A stretch of DNA of 13,525 bases from Castellaniella sp034007085 (GTDB lineage: Bacteria > Pseudomonadota > Gammaproteobacteria > Burkholderiales > Burkholderiaceae_B). Shown here in pieces: positions 1 to 6,839 of the stretch. Numbering within the stretch: position 1 is the first letter of the stretch; each line of letters begins with the position of its first letter. The translations under genes were made by a program, and so were the position numbers. The stretch covers positions 1 to 13,525 of the forward strand of contig NZ_JAVERO010000055.1 in assembly GCF_034007085.1 (NCBI RefSeq), read 5' to 3'. The notes under the pieces are model-generated. The model was not told the origin of the DNA and searched no databases. It saw only the letters and a program-made list of their open reading frames with translations.

Positions 1-1197
1 CCGGTCCGGTTCGGCCACCCTGAGCAAGCGCGCCATGGGCCGCGCAGTCAGGCTCTGCCAGATGACCGTGCCGATGATCAGCAGAAAGGTCATCGGCAAC
101 AGCCGGTCGGCGTGCGGCACGTCCATCTTTTCCAGGCGCAGGGCAAACAGCGCCGACACCGCTGCCGCCACGATGCCGCGCGGTGCGATCCAGGCCAGCA
201 GGCTGCGTTCGCGCCAGTTCAGCCCCGACCCCCAGGTCGAAAACAGCACCTTCAGCGGCCGCCCGACCCACAGCATGGCCACCAGTACCGCCAGCGCGGG
301 CCAGCCCAGATCGAGCAGCTGGCTGGGCGCCACACGCGCCGCCAGCAGAATGAACAGCGCTGACAGCAGGATCTGACTGAGCGTTTCCTTGAATTCCAGG
401 ATGTCGCGCACCGGCGCACCCGGCTGGTTCGCCAGCCAGAGGCCCATGATGGTCACGGCCAGCAGGCCGGATTCATGCTCCAGGGCATTGGACAAGGCAA
501 ACGCGCCAAACACCCAAGCCAGCACCGACAGATTGACCAGGGAATCCGGCACCCAGTTCCGCCGCAGCAGCACGCTCAATAGCCAGCCGGCCACGACTCC
601 GACGCACAGGCCCACGACCAGGGTAGCGCCAAAGACCCACAAGGCATGGCCCCAGTCGCGGGTCATGCGCAGCGCCACCATCAGGTCGTAGGACACGACC
701 GCCAGCAGCGCGCCAATCGGATCGATCAGAATCCCCTCCCAGCGCAGGGCCTGCGCCACGGGCGCTACGGGGCGCACGGTCTTGAGCAACGGCGCGATGA
801 CGGTCGGCCCGGTCACGACCGTGATGGCCCCGAACAGGACGGCCAGGTCCCAGGGGAAATCCAGAAAGACATGCACCGCCACCGCCGCCACTGCCCAGGC
901 GATCAGCGTGCCACCCATCACCAGCCGCCGCACCACCCGCTCCAGCCCGCGTGTCTGGTGGAATTCCAGCGTCAGGCTGCCTTCGAACAGGATCACGGCC
1001 ACCGACAAGGACACGATGGGAAACAGCAGGTCGCCGAACAGCGCATCCGGTTCCAGCCAGCCGGCAAAAGGCCCCATGGCGATGCCCGCCAGCAACAGAA
1101 ACAGAATGGCCGGCACCCGCAGGCGCCAGGCCAGCCACTGGGCGCCCATGGCCGCCATGCCGATGCCGGCCAGCATCAGTTCAGGGCTGTGCATCAT
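1..1197 (-). CDS. CPA1-type cation/proton antiporter, partial (C-terminus beyond left edge)
   Basis: The frame is open from ATG at 1197 to base 1 (399 codons, no stop), so the gene is cut by the window edge. The protein is an inner-membrane exchanger of Na+ or K+ against H+. It is almost wholly hydrophobic helices. Family marks seen: VTGPTVIAPLLKTVRP at residues 128-143, the ion-site stretch WEGILIDPIGALLAV near 153-167 (Glu154, Asp159), and APRGIVAAAVSALFA at 338-352. The visible end, ARLLRVAEPDR, resembles members that continue into a cytoplasmic TrkA-N/RCK nucleotide-binding domain; that part is outside the window, so this is inference. Start choice: GGAG at 1210-1207 lies 9 bases before the first of two adjacent ATGs. 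The start overlaps the end of the ClC gene by 17 bases, suggesting coupled translation. The residue before Asp159 is Ile, not the Asn common in CPA1. The exact cation is not predictable. Confidence 0.9.
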   Translation of the reverse strand, partial: MMHSPELMLAGIGMAAMGAQWLAWRLRVPAILFLLLAGIAMGPFAGWLEPDALFGDLLFPIVSLSVAVILFEGSLTLEFHQTRGLERVVRRLVMGGTLIAWAVAAVAVHVFLDFPWDLAVLFGAITVVTGPTVIAPLLKTVRPVAPVAQALRWEGILIDPIGALLAVVSYDLMVALRMTRDWGHALWVFGATLVVGLCVGVVAGWLLSVLLRRNWVPDSLVNLSVLAWVFGAFALSNALEHESGLLAVTIMGLWLANQPGAPVRDILEFKETLSQILLSALFILLAARVAPSQLLDLGWPALAVLVAMLWVGRPLKVLFSTWGSGLNWRERSLLAWIAPRGIVAAAVSALFALRLEKMDVPHADRLLPMTFLLIIGTVIWQSLTARPMARLLRVAEPDR

Positions 1198-2629
1198 CTC
1201 GCGTTTCTCCATCAACAGCCCGCCCATCACCGACGCGCCGCCCGGCCTTCGGCCAGACTCGCCAGCCCCGCGTCCGCATCTGACGCCAGGTCTTGAGCAG
1301 GCCATAGGACAAGTGGGTTTTTTCCTGGCCGACCGGAATGTCGGGCCTGACCCGTATCCAGGACGATTTGGCATACCCCAGGCGCTGGTCCGGATAGACA
1401 CTGCGGTGACCGATGATCAGGTAGGCAGCGATGGCCGCACCGGCCGCATACAGCGTACCGACCGCACCGCCGAACAACTCCACCCCCATCAGGATGGCGG
1501 CCAACGGCGTGTTCGACGCGGCAGCCACCACCGACACCAGTCCCACAGCAGCCCCCAGGGCGGGGCTGATGCCGAACAGGTGCGCAAAGGCGTTGCCCGC
1601 CACCGCACCGATGACGAACTGGGGCGTGACGATGCCGCCGTAGAACCCGGACCCCAAGGTCACCGCCACCAGGATCGTCTTCCAGAGGAAACCCGTGTAG
1701 GGCATGGCTTCGCCCATCAGGGCCCGGTCCATGAGCGGCAGGCTCAGGCCCAGGTAGTCCGTCGGGATGGCCGTGGACACCAGCAGCGCCAGCACCAGGC
1801 CACCCGCCATCGGCATCAGCGGCGGCCACACCCCCCAGCGAGCCTGCCATCGTTGGCAGGCGTGGCGCACCACACGGATCAGGTCCACGAACACGCGCGC
1901 CACCAGCCCGCACAGCATGCCGACCAGGATGGTGCGCAGAAACAACGACTCGGAAAACACCGGCAGCACCTCGACCGCGTAGTGCTCGTAGGGAATGCCC
2001 AGGGCCTTGCTGACCTGGTACGAGGTCACCCCGGCGATCAGCGCAGGAAACAGAAAATCGTGGCGGATGCGCCCGATGACCAGCATCTCCACCCCGTACA
2101 GGGCGCCGGCGATCGGCGTGCCGAACACGCTGGCAAAGCCGGCGCTGACGCCGCAGGCCACGATGCGCTGGCGCAGATCGGTGTTCAGCCTGAACAGCTG
2201 ACCGATCACCGCCCCCAGGGACGCCCCCAGGTGCGAGCATGGGCCTTCCTTGCCGGCCGAACCCCCGCTGGCCAGGGTAATGATGGCCGCCACCGGCTTG
2301 ATCCACAGAGTCCGCCAGGGCATGCGCCCACCCTGTTCGTACACGGCAGCGAAGATGGAATCCTTCAGGCCGCAGGCCGCCAGGCGGCGGCGCGCATGGC
2401 CCATCAGCAGGCCGTTGGCCAGGCCCGCCAGGGGCAGCAGCAGCCAATAGGCCCACACGGGCATGGCCTGGGTGTGTCCGGTCGCAAAGAACAGCGCGTG
2501 CAGGAACAGGCTGGTGCCGGTGCCGACCACCAGCCCGGTCAGAGAAGCCAGGATCAGCCATTGCAACACCGTCGCGAGCATCACGGCGGGTTCCAGCAGA
2601 TCGATTCGGGGCGCGGAGGGCAGTTTCAT
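1181..2629 (-). CDS. ClC-family chloride channel/transporter
   Basis: A 482-residue inner-membrane protein of the ClC family, which conducts Cl- or exchanges it for H+. Seen: GGSAGKEGP at residues 122-130 (the GREGP-type gate motif, gating glutamate Glu128), GFASVFGTPIAGALYGVE at 164-181, GGIVTP at 331-336 in place of GGIFAP, NTPLAAILMGVE near 373-384, and Tyr412 in RSVYP, probably the central-tyrosine position. Alignment by eye to E. coli ClC-ec1 puts ACGLK (85-89) at the GSGIP serine motif and Met182 at the internal proton glutamate Glu203, so proton coupling is doubtful. The C-terminal tail (about 420-482) is basic; no CBS domains are present. The start is the first ATG, but no good Shine-Dalgarno sequence is seen upstream. 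A TATACT box about 45 bases upstream fits a promoter. It leads a two-gene unit with the antiporter. Confidence 0.93.
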   Translation of the reverse strand: MKLPSAPRIDLLEPAVMLATVLQWLILASLTGLVVGTGTSLFLHALFFATGHTQAMPVWAYWLLLPLAGLANGLLMGHARRRLAACGLKDSIFAAVYEQGGRMPWRTLWIKPVAAIITLASGGSAGKEGPCSHLGASLGAVIGQLFRLNTDLRQRIVACGVSAGFASVFGTPIAGALYGVEMLVIGRIRHDFLFPALIAGVTSYQVSKALGIPYEHYAVEVLPVFSESLFLRTILVGMLCGLVARVFVDLIRVVRHACQRWQARWGVWPPLMPMAGGLVLALLVSTAIPTDYLGLSLPLMDRALMGEAMPYTGFLWKTILVAVTLGSGFYGGIVTPQFVIGAVAGNAFAHLFGISPALGAAVGLVSVVAAASNTPLAAILMGVELFGGAVGTLYAAGAAIAAYLIIGHRSVYPDQRLGYAKSSWIRVRPDIPVGQEKTHLSYGLLKTWRQMRTRGWRVWPKAGRRVGDGRAVDGETRDDAQP

Positions 2630-2672
2630 TGAGCGGACGACAAGCGCGCCCGGGACGGGCCTGATCTGCGGC

Positions 2673-2678
2673 AGTATA
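2673..2678 (-). promoter_or_regulatory. Candidate -10 box for the ClC/antiporter unit
   Basis: TATACT on the minus strand (5/6 match to TATAAT), giving a predicted start near 2666 and a leader of about 37 bases to the ClC ATG at 2629. No convincing -35 hexamer lies 16-18 bases upstream, so the call rests on the -10 and its position in the divergent gap. Confidence 0.4.
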
Positions 2679-2741
2679 GCCGAGGCCGCTGCCCCTCCAT
2701 GCGCTTCCGGCCCATGCCACCCCCGGCCGAATGCTGGAAAT

Positions 2742-2760
2742 ACCCTGTCTTTTCTAGGGT
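2742..2760. promoter_or_regulatory. Small inverted repeat upstream of the TRAP promoter
   Basis: ACCCT (2742-2746) and AGGGT (2756-2760) form a 5-base inverted repeat with a 9-base spacer, about 33 bases upstream of the TRAP operon -10. It could be an operator half-site pair, but arms this short arise by chance in GC-rich DNA. Confidence 0.2.
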
Positions 2761-2789
2761 GATTACCGAGTGGTGCGCGGGCCGACCCT

Positions 2790-2798
2790 TGCTACTAT
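2790..2798 (+). promoter_or_regulatory. Extended -10 promoter of the TRAP operon
   Basis: TGC-TACTAT on the plus strand is an extended -10 element (TGn followed by a 5/6 match to TATAAT). Transcription would begin near 2804-2806, leaving a leader of about 33 bases that holds the ribosome site GAAGAGGA (2823-2830) before the ATG at 2838. No clear -35 hexamer is visible, which is usual for extended -10 promoters. Confidence 0.5.
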
Positions 2799-2837
2799 TC
2801 AGGATCTCTCCCTATCGAAATTGAAGAGGAACCCACC

Positions 2838-3797
2838 ATGCCCATCACGAAATGGCTGGCCGCGTGCGCCATGGCGGTCACCGCTGCCATCGCCGCCGCT
2901 CCCGCGCAGGCAGACACCAAGTTCATCAACATCCTGACCGGCGGGCAAAGCGGAGTCTACTATCCGCTGGGCGTGGCGCTGTCCCAGATCTACAACAAGC
3001 ACATCCCCGACGCCAAATCCACCGCACAGGTCTCCAAGGCTTCGGCCGAAAACATGAACCTGCTGCAGGCCGGTCGTGGCGAACTGGCGTTCGCGCTGGC
3101 CGATACTGTGTCGGACGCCTACACAGGCAGCGCCGAGGCCGGTTTCAAGGCTCCCTTGAAAAATCTGCGCGGCATGACGGCTACCTACAACAACTACATC
3201 CAGATCGTCGCCAACGCCGATTCCGGCATCAGGACCCTGGCCGACCTGAAAGGCAAGCGCATCTCGGTGGGCGCCGCCCGCTCCGGCACCGAACTGAACG
3301 CCCGCGCCGTCCTCAAGGCCGCCGGCCTGTCCTACGACGATTTCGACAAGGTCGAATACCTGCCCTTCGGCGAATCCGTCGAACTGATGAAAAACCGCCA
3401 ACTGGACGTGACCCTGCAGTCCGCCGGCCTGGGGGTGTCCTCGATCCGCGACCTGGCGACCTCGGTCAAGATCGTCATCGTGCCCATCCCGGCCGACGTC
3501 ATCGAAAAGATCGGCAATGCCGCCTATCAGGCGGCTACCATCCCCGCCGGCACCTATGAAGGCCAGACGGAAGACATGCCCACCGCAGCCGTGCCCAATT
3601 TCCTGGTGACTGCCTCGACGGTGCCTGACGACCTGGTCTACCAGATGACCAAGGTCTTCTACGAACAGCTCGACACCCTGAAATCCGCCCACAATGCGGC
3701 CAAGTCGATCGAGCTTGACCATGCCATGAAAGGCATGCCGGTCCCGCTGCACCCGGGCGCCGAGCGCTACTACAAGGAAGTCGGCCTGATTCAATGA
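2838..3797 (+). CDS. TAXI-family TRAP transporter periplasmic solute-binding protein
   Basis: A 319-residue periplasmic receptor that would bind the transported solute and deliver it to the membrane permease encoded next. Residues 1-25 form a Sec signal peptide (Lys5, hydrophobic core, APAQA then Asp26). The mature N-terminus carries the TAXI-family signature NILTGGQSGVYYPLG (about 31-45), followed by KASAENMNLLQAGRGELAFA (67-86), typical of the TRAP receptor TAXI family; the length is usual. GAAR-SGTELNARAVLKAAGL near 150-170 also fits the family. The start is supported by GAAGAGGA seven bases before ATG. It is the first gene of the operon; the permease begins 115 bases later after two hairpins. 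TAXI proteins do not use the DctP-type arginine carboxylate clamp, so the ligand is hard to predict; some characterised members bind glutamate-like compounds. The substrate here is unknown. Confidence 0.95.
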   Translation: MPITKWLAACAMAVTAAIAAAPAQADTKFINILTGGQSGVYYPLGVALSQIYNKHIPDAKSTAQVSKASAENMNLLQAGRGELAFALADTVSDAYTGSAEAGFKAPLKNLRGMTATYNNYIQIVANADSGIRTLADLKGKRISVGAARSGTELNARAVLKAAGLSYDDFDKVEYLPFGESVELMKNRQLDVTLQSAGLGVSSIRDLATSVKIVIVPIPADVIEKIGNAAYQAATIPAGTYEGQTEDMPTAAVPNFLVTASTVPDDLVYQMTKVFYEQLDTLKSAHNAAKSIELDHAMKGMPVPLHPGAERYYKEVGLIQ

Positions 3798-3807
3798 TGC
3801 CGCACGA

Positions 3808-3843
3808 TTCCGGCGGCTCCAGTCTGAACCGGAGCCACCGGAA
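3808..3843 (+). other. Intercistronic hairpin 1 (TRAP operon)
   Basis: Arms TTCCGGCGGCTCC (3808-3820) and GGAGCCACCGGAA (3831-3843) pair over 13 positions with one C-A mismatch and a 10-base loop. It begins 10 bases after the stop codon of the binding-protein gene. No T-run follows, so it is more likely an mRNA-stabilising or processing structure than a terminator. Confidence 0.65.
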
Positions 3844-3859
3844 CGGTCCATTTGCCTCC

Positions 3860-3893
3860 GGGCGGTTCCGACCTGCGTCTGAACCGCCCTTTC
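3860..3893 (+). terminator. Intercistronic hairpin 2, terminator-like (attenuator candidate)
   Basis: Arms GGGCGGTTC (3860-3868) and GAACCGCCC (3881-3889) form a perfect 9-bp stem with a 12-base loop, followed by TTTC. The short U tract suggests only partial termination. This would lower permease output relative to the binding protein, a common arrangement in binding-protein-dependent transporters. It ends about 20 bases before the permease ATG. Confidence 0.5.
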
Positions 3894-3912
3894 AGTACCC
3901 TGGTCTGCACCC

Positions 3913-5931
3913 ATGAGTTCTCCCCACGACACCGCCGCCCAGCCGCTGCCGCGCAGCATCTTCTGGATCGCCGTGATCTTTTCCTGTTTCCAGATCTGGA
4001 CGGCAGCCTACAGCCCGCTGTCCAGCCAGGTGGTTCGCTGCATCCACGTCGGCTTCGTGCTGTTGATGGTTTTTTCCCTGTATTCAAGCGGCAGCCGCGC
4101 GAACCGGGCGCTGGGCTGGGCCCTGGGCGGCCTGGGCTTCGTTCTCAGCCTGTACCACTGGATCTATGAATCCGACCTGACGGCACGCGCCGGCCAGATG
4201 ACCGACGCCGACATGGTCGTAGGCATCATCACCATCCTGCTGGTCTTCGAGGCCACCCGCCGCATGATGGGCTGGGCCCTGCCGATCATCTGCGGCCTGT
4301 TCCTGGCCTACGGCCTGTTCGGCCAATACATTCCCGGCCCCTTCATGCACCGGGGCTATGGTTTCGACCAGATCGTCGGCACCCTGAGCTTCGGGGTGGA
4401 AGGCATCTACGGCACGCCCACCTACGTGTCATCGACCTACATCTATCTGTTCATCCTGTTCGGGGCGTTCCTGGAACAGGCGGGCATGATCCAACTGTTC
4501 AGCGACTTCTCGATGGGTACGGTCGGTCACACGCGCGGCGGCCCGGCCAAGGTCTCCGTCGTCAGCTCCGGCCTGATGGGTACCATCAACGGCTCGGGCG
4601 TGGCCAACGTCGTGACCACCGGCCAGTTCACCATCCCGCTGATGAAACGCTTCGGCTATTCCCCGGCCTTCGCCGGCGGGGTCGAAGCCACCTCCAGCAT
4701 GGGCGGGCAGATCATGCCGCCGGTGATGGGCGCAGTCGCCTTCATCATGGCCGAAACGCTCAACATCCCCTACGTGGAAGTCGTCAAGGCCGCCCTCATC
4801 CCCGCCATCCTGTATTTCACCACCGCCTTCATCTCGGTGCACCTGGAAGCCGGCCGGCGCGGCCTGCACGGCCTGGCCAAGGAAGACTGCCCCGACCCCT
4901 GGAAAGCCGTGCGCGACCGCTGGTACCTGCTGCTGCCCCTGATCGGTCTGGTGGCGCTGCTGTTCTCCGGCTACACCCCCCTGTTCTCGGGCACCATCGG
5001 CCTGGGCCTGACGGTGATCCTGATCTTCGGCGCCGCTGTCATCCAGGGCGCCTCGCAACCCGTCCTGCGCTACGTATTCTGGCTGCTGCTGGGCATCGCC
5101 TGCGCAGGCTTCATCCAGTTCGGCGTGACCGACTTCTTTGTCATCATCGCCGCACTGACCGCCGTGCTGCTGGTGCGCAAACACGGGCGCGACACCCTGC
5201 GACTGGCCCTGAATTCCCTGGCCGAGGGCGCACGCAACGCGCTGTCGGTCGCCGCAGCCTGCGCGCTGGTAGGAGTCATCATCGGCATCATCAACCTGAC
5301 GGGCGTGGCCGCCGAATTCGGCGGCCAGGTCATCGCCATCGGCGAGAGCAACCTGTTCCTGGCCCTGTTCCTGACCATGATCACCTGCCTGGTGCTGGGC
5401 ATGGGCATCCCGACGATCCCGAACTACATCATCACCAGTTCCCTGGCCGCGCCCATTCTGCTGAAACTGGGTGTGCCGCTGATCATCTCGCACATGTTCG
5501 TGTTCTATTTCGGCATCATGGCCGACCTGACCCCGCCGGTGGCGCTGGCGGCCTTTGCCGCTGCGCCCATCGCCCGCGAAAACGGGCTGAAGATCAGCAT
5601 CCAGGCGCTGCGCGTGGCCGTGGCCGGTTTCGTGGTGCCCTACATGGCCGTCTATGCGCCGGCCTTGATGCTACAGGGCGGCGACGCGCTGGACGTGGCC
5701 TACATCGTCTTCAAGGCCCTGCTTGCCATCACCTTGTGGGCCGCTGGCATCACCGGCTTCCTGCTGACGGCGCTGAACTGGTTCGAACGGCTCTACATCA
5801 TCGCAGCAGCCGCCCTGCTGGTGGCCGCAGTCCCGCTGACCGATGACATCGGCTTTGCCGCCACGGCGCTCTTCCTGGTGTGGCACGTGGCCCGCAGTCG
5901 CCGCGCACGCGCGGCGCAAACGGCTGCCTGA
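3913..5931 (+). CDS. TRAP transporter permease, fused 4TM-12TM (DctQ-DctM) subunits
   Basis: A 672-residue polytopic inner-membrane protein that moves the solute delivered by the TAXI receptor, normally driven by a Na+ or H+ gradient. The first ~150 residues are the small DctQ-like region; the rest is the large DctM-like subunit. Motifs seen: GTINGSGVANVV and GQFTIPLMKRFGY-PAFAGGVEATSSMGGQIMPPVMGA (about 223-274), and in the C-terminal half LGMGIPTIPNYIITSSLAAP and FGIMADLTPPVALAAFAAAP, the repeated re-entrant loop segments of the transport core. The fused form is characteristic of TAXI-type systems. The start is the only plausible ATG preceding the first helix, although no clear Shine-Dalgarno sequence precedes it. 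The stop TGA shares a base with the ATG of the DUF1850 gene (TGATG, 5929-5933), so translation is probably coupled. Confidence 0.95.
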   Translation: MSSPHDTAAQPLPRSIFWIAVIFSCFQIWTAAYSPLSSQVVRCIHVGFVLLMVFSLYSSGSRANRALGWALGGLGFVLSLYHWIYESDLTARAGQMTDADMVVGIITILLVFEATRRMMGWALPIICGLFLAYGLFGQYIPGPFMHRGYGFDQIVGTLSFGVEGIYGTPTYVSSTYIYLFILFGAFLEQAGMIQLFSDFSMGTVGHTRGGPAKVSVVSSGLMGTINGSGVANVVTTGQFTIPLMKRFGYSPAFAGGVEATSSMGGQIMPPVMGAVAFIMAETLNIPYVEVVKAALIPAILYFTTAFISVHLEAGRRGLHGLAKEDCPDPWKAVRDRWYLLLPLIGLVALLFSGYTPLFSGTIGLGLTVILIFGAAVIQGASQPVLRYVFWLLLGIACAGFIQFGVTDFFVIIAALTAVLLVRKHGRDTLRLALNSLAEGARNALSVAAACALVGVIIGIINLTGVAAEFGGQVIAIGESNLFLALFLTMITCLVLGMGIPTIPNYIITSSLAAPILLKLGVPLIISHMFVFYFGIMADLTPPVALAAFAAAPIARENGLKISIQALRVAVAGFVVPYMAVYAPALMLQGGDALDVAYIVFKALLAITLWAAGITGFLLTALNWFERLYIIAAAALLVAAVPLTDDIGFAATALFLVWHVARSRRARAAQTAA

Positions 5932-6344
5932 TGCTGGGCGCCCTGGGCGTCTGCCTGAGCCTGGCGGCGGCGCCCCAGGTACCGCCGCGCTTCGTCCCGG
6001 TCCGGGCCTTCACCCTGGCCTGGACCCATTCGATCGAAAAAATCCGCTGGGAAGAGGACTACACCGTCCAGGCCGACCCGGACGACCGCCCGACCCTGAT
6101 CCCGGGACAGGCGCGAATCCGGGGTTCTGGCGCGGGCATGGAGCCGCCGCCGGACGCCGTGCTTCGCCCCGACGGCTGGTACGTCTACCAGCCGCATATC
6201 CGACCGCTGGACGAACTGCGGCTGACGCGCTCGCCCTACGTGGCCGACTACGATTGGTGCGCCGGCGGGCATTGCGTACCTCTGCGGGCCATCATGCCGA
6301 CCGATGGCGACGTGACCCTGCTGCGACCCTGCCGGAATCCCTGA
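5931..6344 (+). CDS. DUF1850 protein, TAXI-TRAP operon accessory
   Basis: A 137-residue protein of the DUF1850 family, which is often found directly after fused TRAP permeases; its role is not established. Seen: a short hydrophobic N-terminus (residues 1-15, possible signal peptide or anchor), the family blocks WTHSIEKIRWEEDY (31-44) and ARIRGSGAGMEPP (61-73), and a DWCAGGHCVPL segment with Cys110 and Cys115 that could form a disulfide if exported. Start choice: ATG at 5931 overlaps the permease stop as TGATG. An in-frame ATG at 5880 would add 17 residues (MARGPQSP...) without family resemblance and is rejected. It ends the operon. A periplasmic helper of uptake is plausible from context but is inference. 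Confidence 0.88.
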   Translation: MLGALGVCLSLAAAPQVPPRFVPVRAFTLAWTHSIEKIRWEEDYTVQADPDDRPTLIPGQARIRGSGAGMEPPPDAVLRPDGWYVYQPHIRPLDELRLTRSPYVADYDWCAGGHCVPLRAIMPTDGDVTLLRPCRNP

Positions 6345-6360
6345 CCGATACGCCAAAACC

Positions 6361-6399
6361 CGTCACATTCCGGCAACCTGACCAGCCGGACGGGTGACG
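6361..6399 (+). terminator. Two-part hairpin downstream of the TRAP operon
   Basis: CGTCAC (6361-6366) pairs with GTGACG (6394-6399), enclosing CCGGC (6370-6374) paired with GCCGG (6385-6389) around a 10-base loop. It starts 17 bases after the DUF1850 stop. No T-run follows, so it may be a 3'-end stabilising structure or a Rho-assisted stop rather than a classical terminator. Confidence 0.35.
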
Positions 6400-6436
6400 C
6401 CGCGCAGGATGGACTGTGCCGGATGCCGTTCAGGTC

Positions 6437-6465
6437 TTGTCATTCCGCAATGAAAACATGATAAT
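6437..6465 (+). promoter_or_regulatory. Sigma-70 promoter of bfd
   Basis: TTGTCA (6437-6442, 5/6 to consensus), a 17-base spacer, then GATAAT (6460-6465, 5/6). This is the best promoter in the window. The predicted start lies about 8 bases after the -10, where the only well-placed purine is A6473, the first base of the bfd ATG. The predicted bfd mRNA is therefore leaderless or nearly so. Confidence 0.7.
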
Positions 6466-6472
6466 CATTCTC
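6454..6472 (+). promoter_or_regulatory. Fur box overlapping the bfd -10
   Basis: AAACATGATAATCATTCTC matches the 19-base Fur consensus GATAATGATAATCATTATC at 15 of 19 positions, with an unbroken 11-base core. It covers the whole -10 and ends at the base before the bfd ATG. Iron-loaded Fur would block RNA polymerase here, so bfd should be induced by iron starvation, as known for bfd in other proteobacteria. Confidence 0.8.
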
Positions 6473-6721
6473 ATGTATATTTGTGTATGCAATGCGATCA
6501 GCGAACGCCAGGTCCAGGATGCCATCGCCCAGGGTGCGCAGGATCTGGGCGATCTCCAGGCCCAGTTGGGCGTGGCGACCTGCTGCGGCCATTGTGCCGA
6601 CACAGCGGTGGAATATCTGCCAGGCGGTCGTTATGCGGCCGATGTCGGCACCGCCAGCGGGCTGACTGGGCCGGTCGAAGTCACGGTGCTGTCACGCATC
6701 GCGCAGCGCCACGTCGCCTGA
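6473..6721 (+). CDS. bfd: Bacterioferritin-associated ferredoxin (Bfd)
   Basis: An 82-residue cytoplasmic [2Fe-2S] protein that docks on bacterioferritin and passes electrons through its haem to reduce stored Fe3+, releasing Fe2+. The N-terminus MYICVCNAIS supplies Cys4 and Cys6; TCCGHC supplies Cys38 and Cys41, the standard Bfd ligand set, with an extra Cys37. The protein is slightly longer than the usual 64-75 residues, with a tail after about residue 55. Start choice: MYICVCN is the family's start. In-frame ATGs at 6416 and 6458 lie within the promoter and Fur box and would add non-family residues. No ribosome site fits before 6473, agreeing with a leaderless transcript. Its partner bfr follows 118 bases downstream. 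Predicted to be repressed by Fur in iron-rich cells. Confidence 0.93.
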   Translation: MYICVCNAISERQVQDAIAQGAQDLGDLQAQLGVATCCGHCADTAVEYLPGGRYAADVGTASGLTGPVEVTVLSRIAQRHVA

Positions 6722-6824
6722 ATCCAAGCCGCATCTTCCTTGCCGTGCCCCTGGTTCCCCGGGCGCGCGGGTCGTGCTAGCCTTGTTTTTCGCGACCTGT
6801 CCAATTCCGCTCGGGCCGCGCACC

Positions 6825-6830
6825 AAGGAG
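6825..6830 (+). promoter_or_regulatory. Ribosome binding site deciding the bfr start
   Basis: AAGGAG nine bases before the ATG at 6840. It favours this start over the in-frame ATG at 6774, whose extra 22 residues (MLALFFATC...) do not belong to the bacterioferritin family. Confidence 0.85.
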
Positions 6831-6839
6831 ACACAGGCC

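Noticed and set aside
782..2632. A 616-codon open frame on the plus strand across the antiporter and ClC genes
   Set aside because: It is antisense to two clearly conserved membrane genes. Its product is rich in His, Gln, Arg and Pro, typical of GC-rich shadow frames, with no recognisable domain.
2799..3959. A 386-codon minus-strand frame opposite the TAXI binding protein
   Set aside because: The plus-strand receptor has a signal peptide, ribosome site and family signature; the minus frame is a composition shadow.
4429..5493. A 354-codon minus-strand frame opposite the TRAP permease
   Set aside because: Asp/Gly/Gln/His-rich shadow of a conserved permease; no domain.
5880..5930. Upstream in-frame ATG for the DUF1850 gene
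   Set aside because: It would add 17 residues with no family match inside the permease frame. The TGATG junction at 5929-5933 is the better start.
6416..6472. Upstream in-frame ATGs (6416, 6458) for bfd
   Set aside because: They fall in the promoter and Fur box and would add a non-family extension before MYICVCN.
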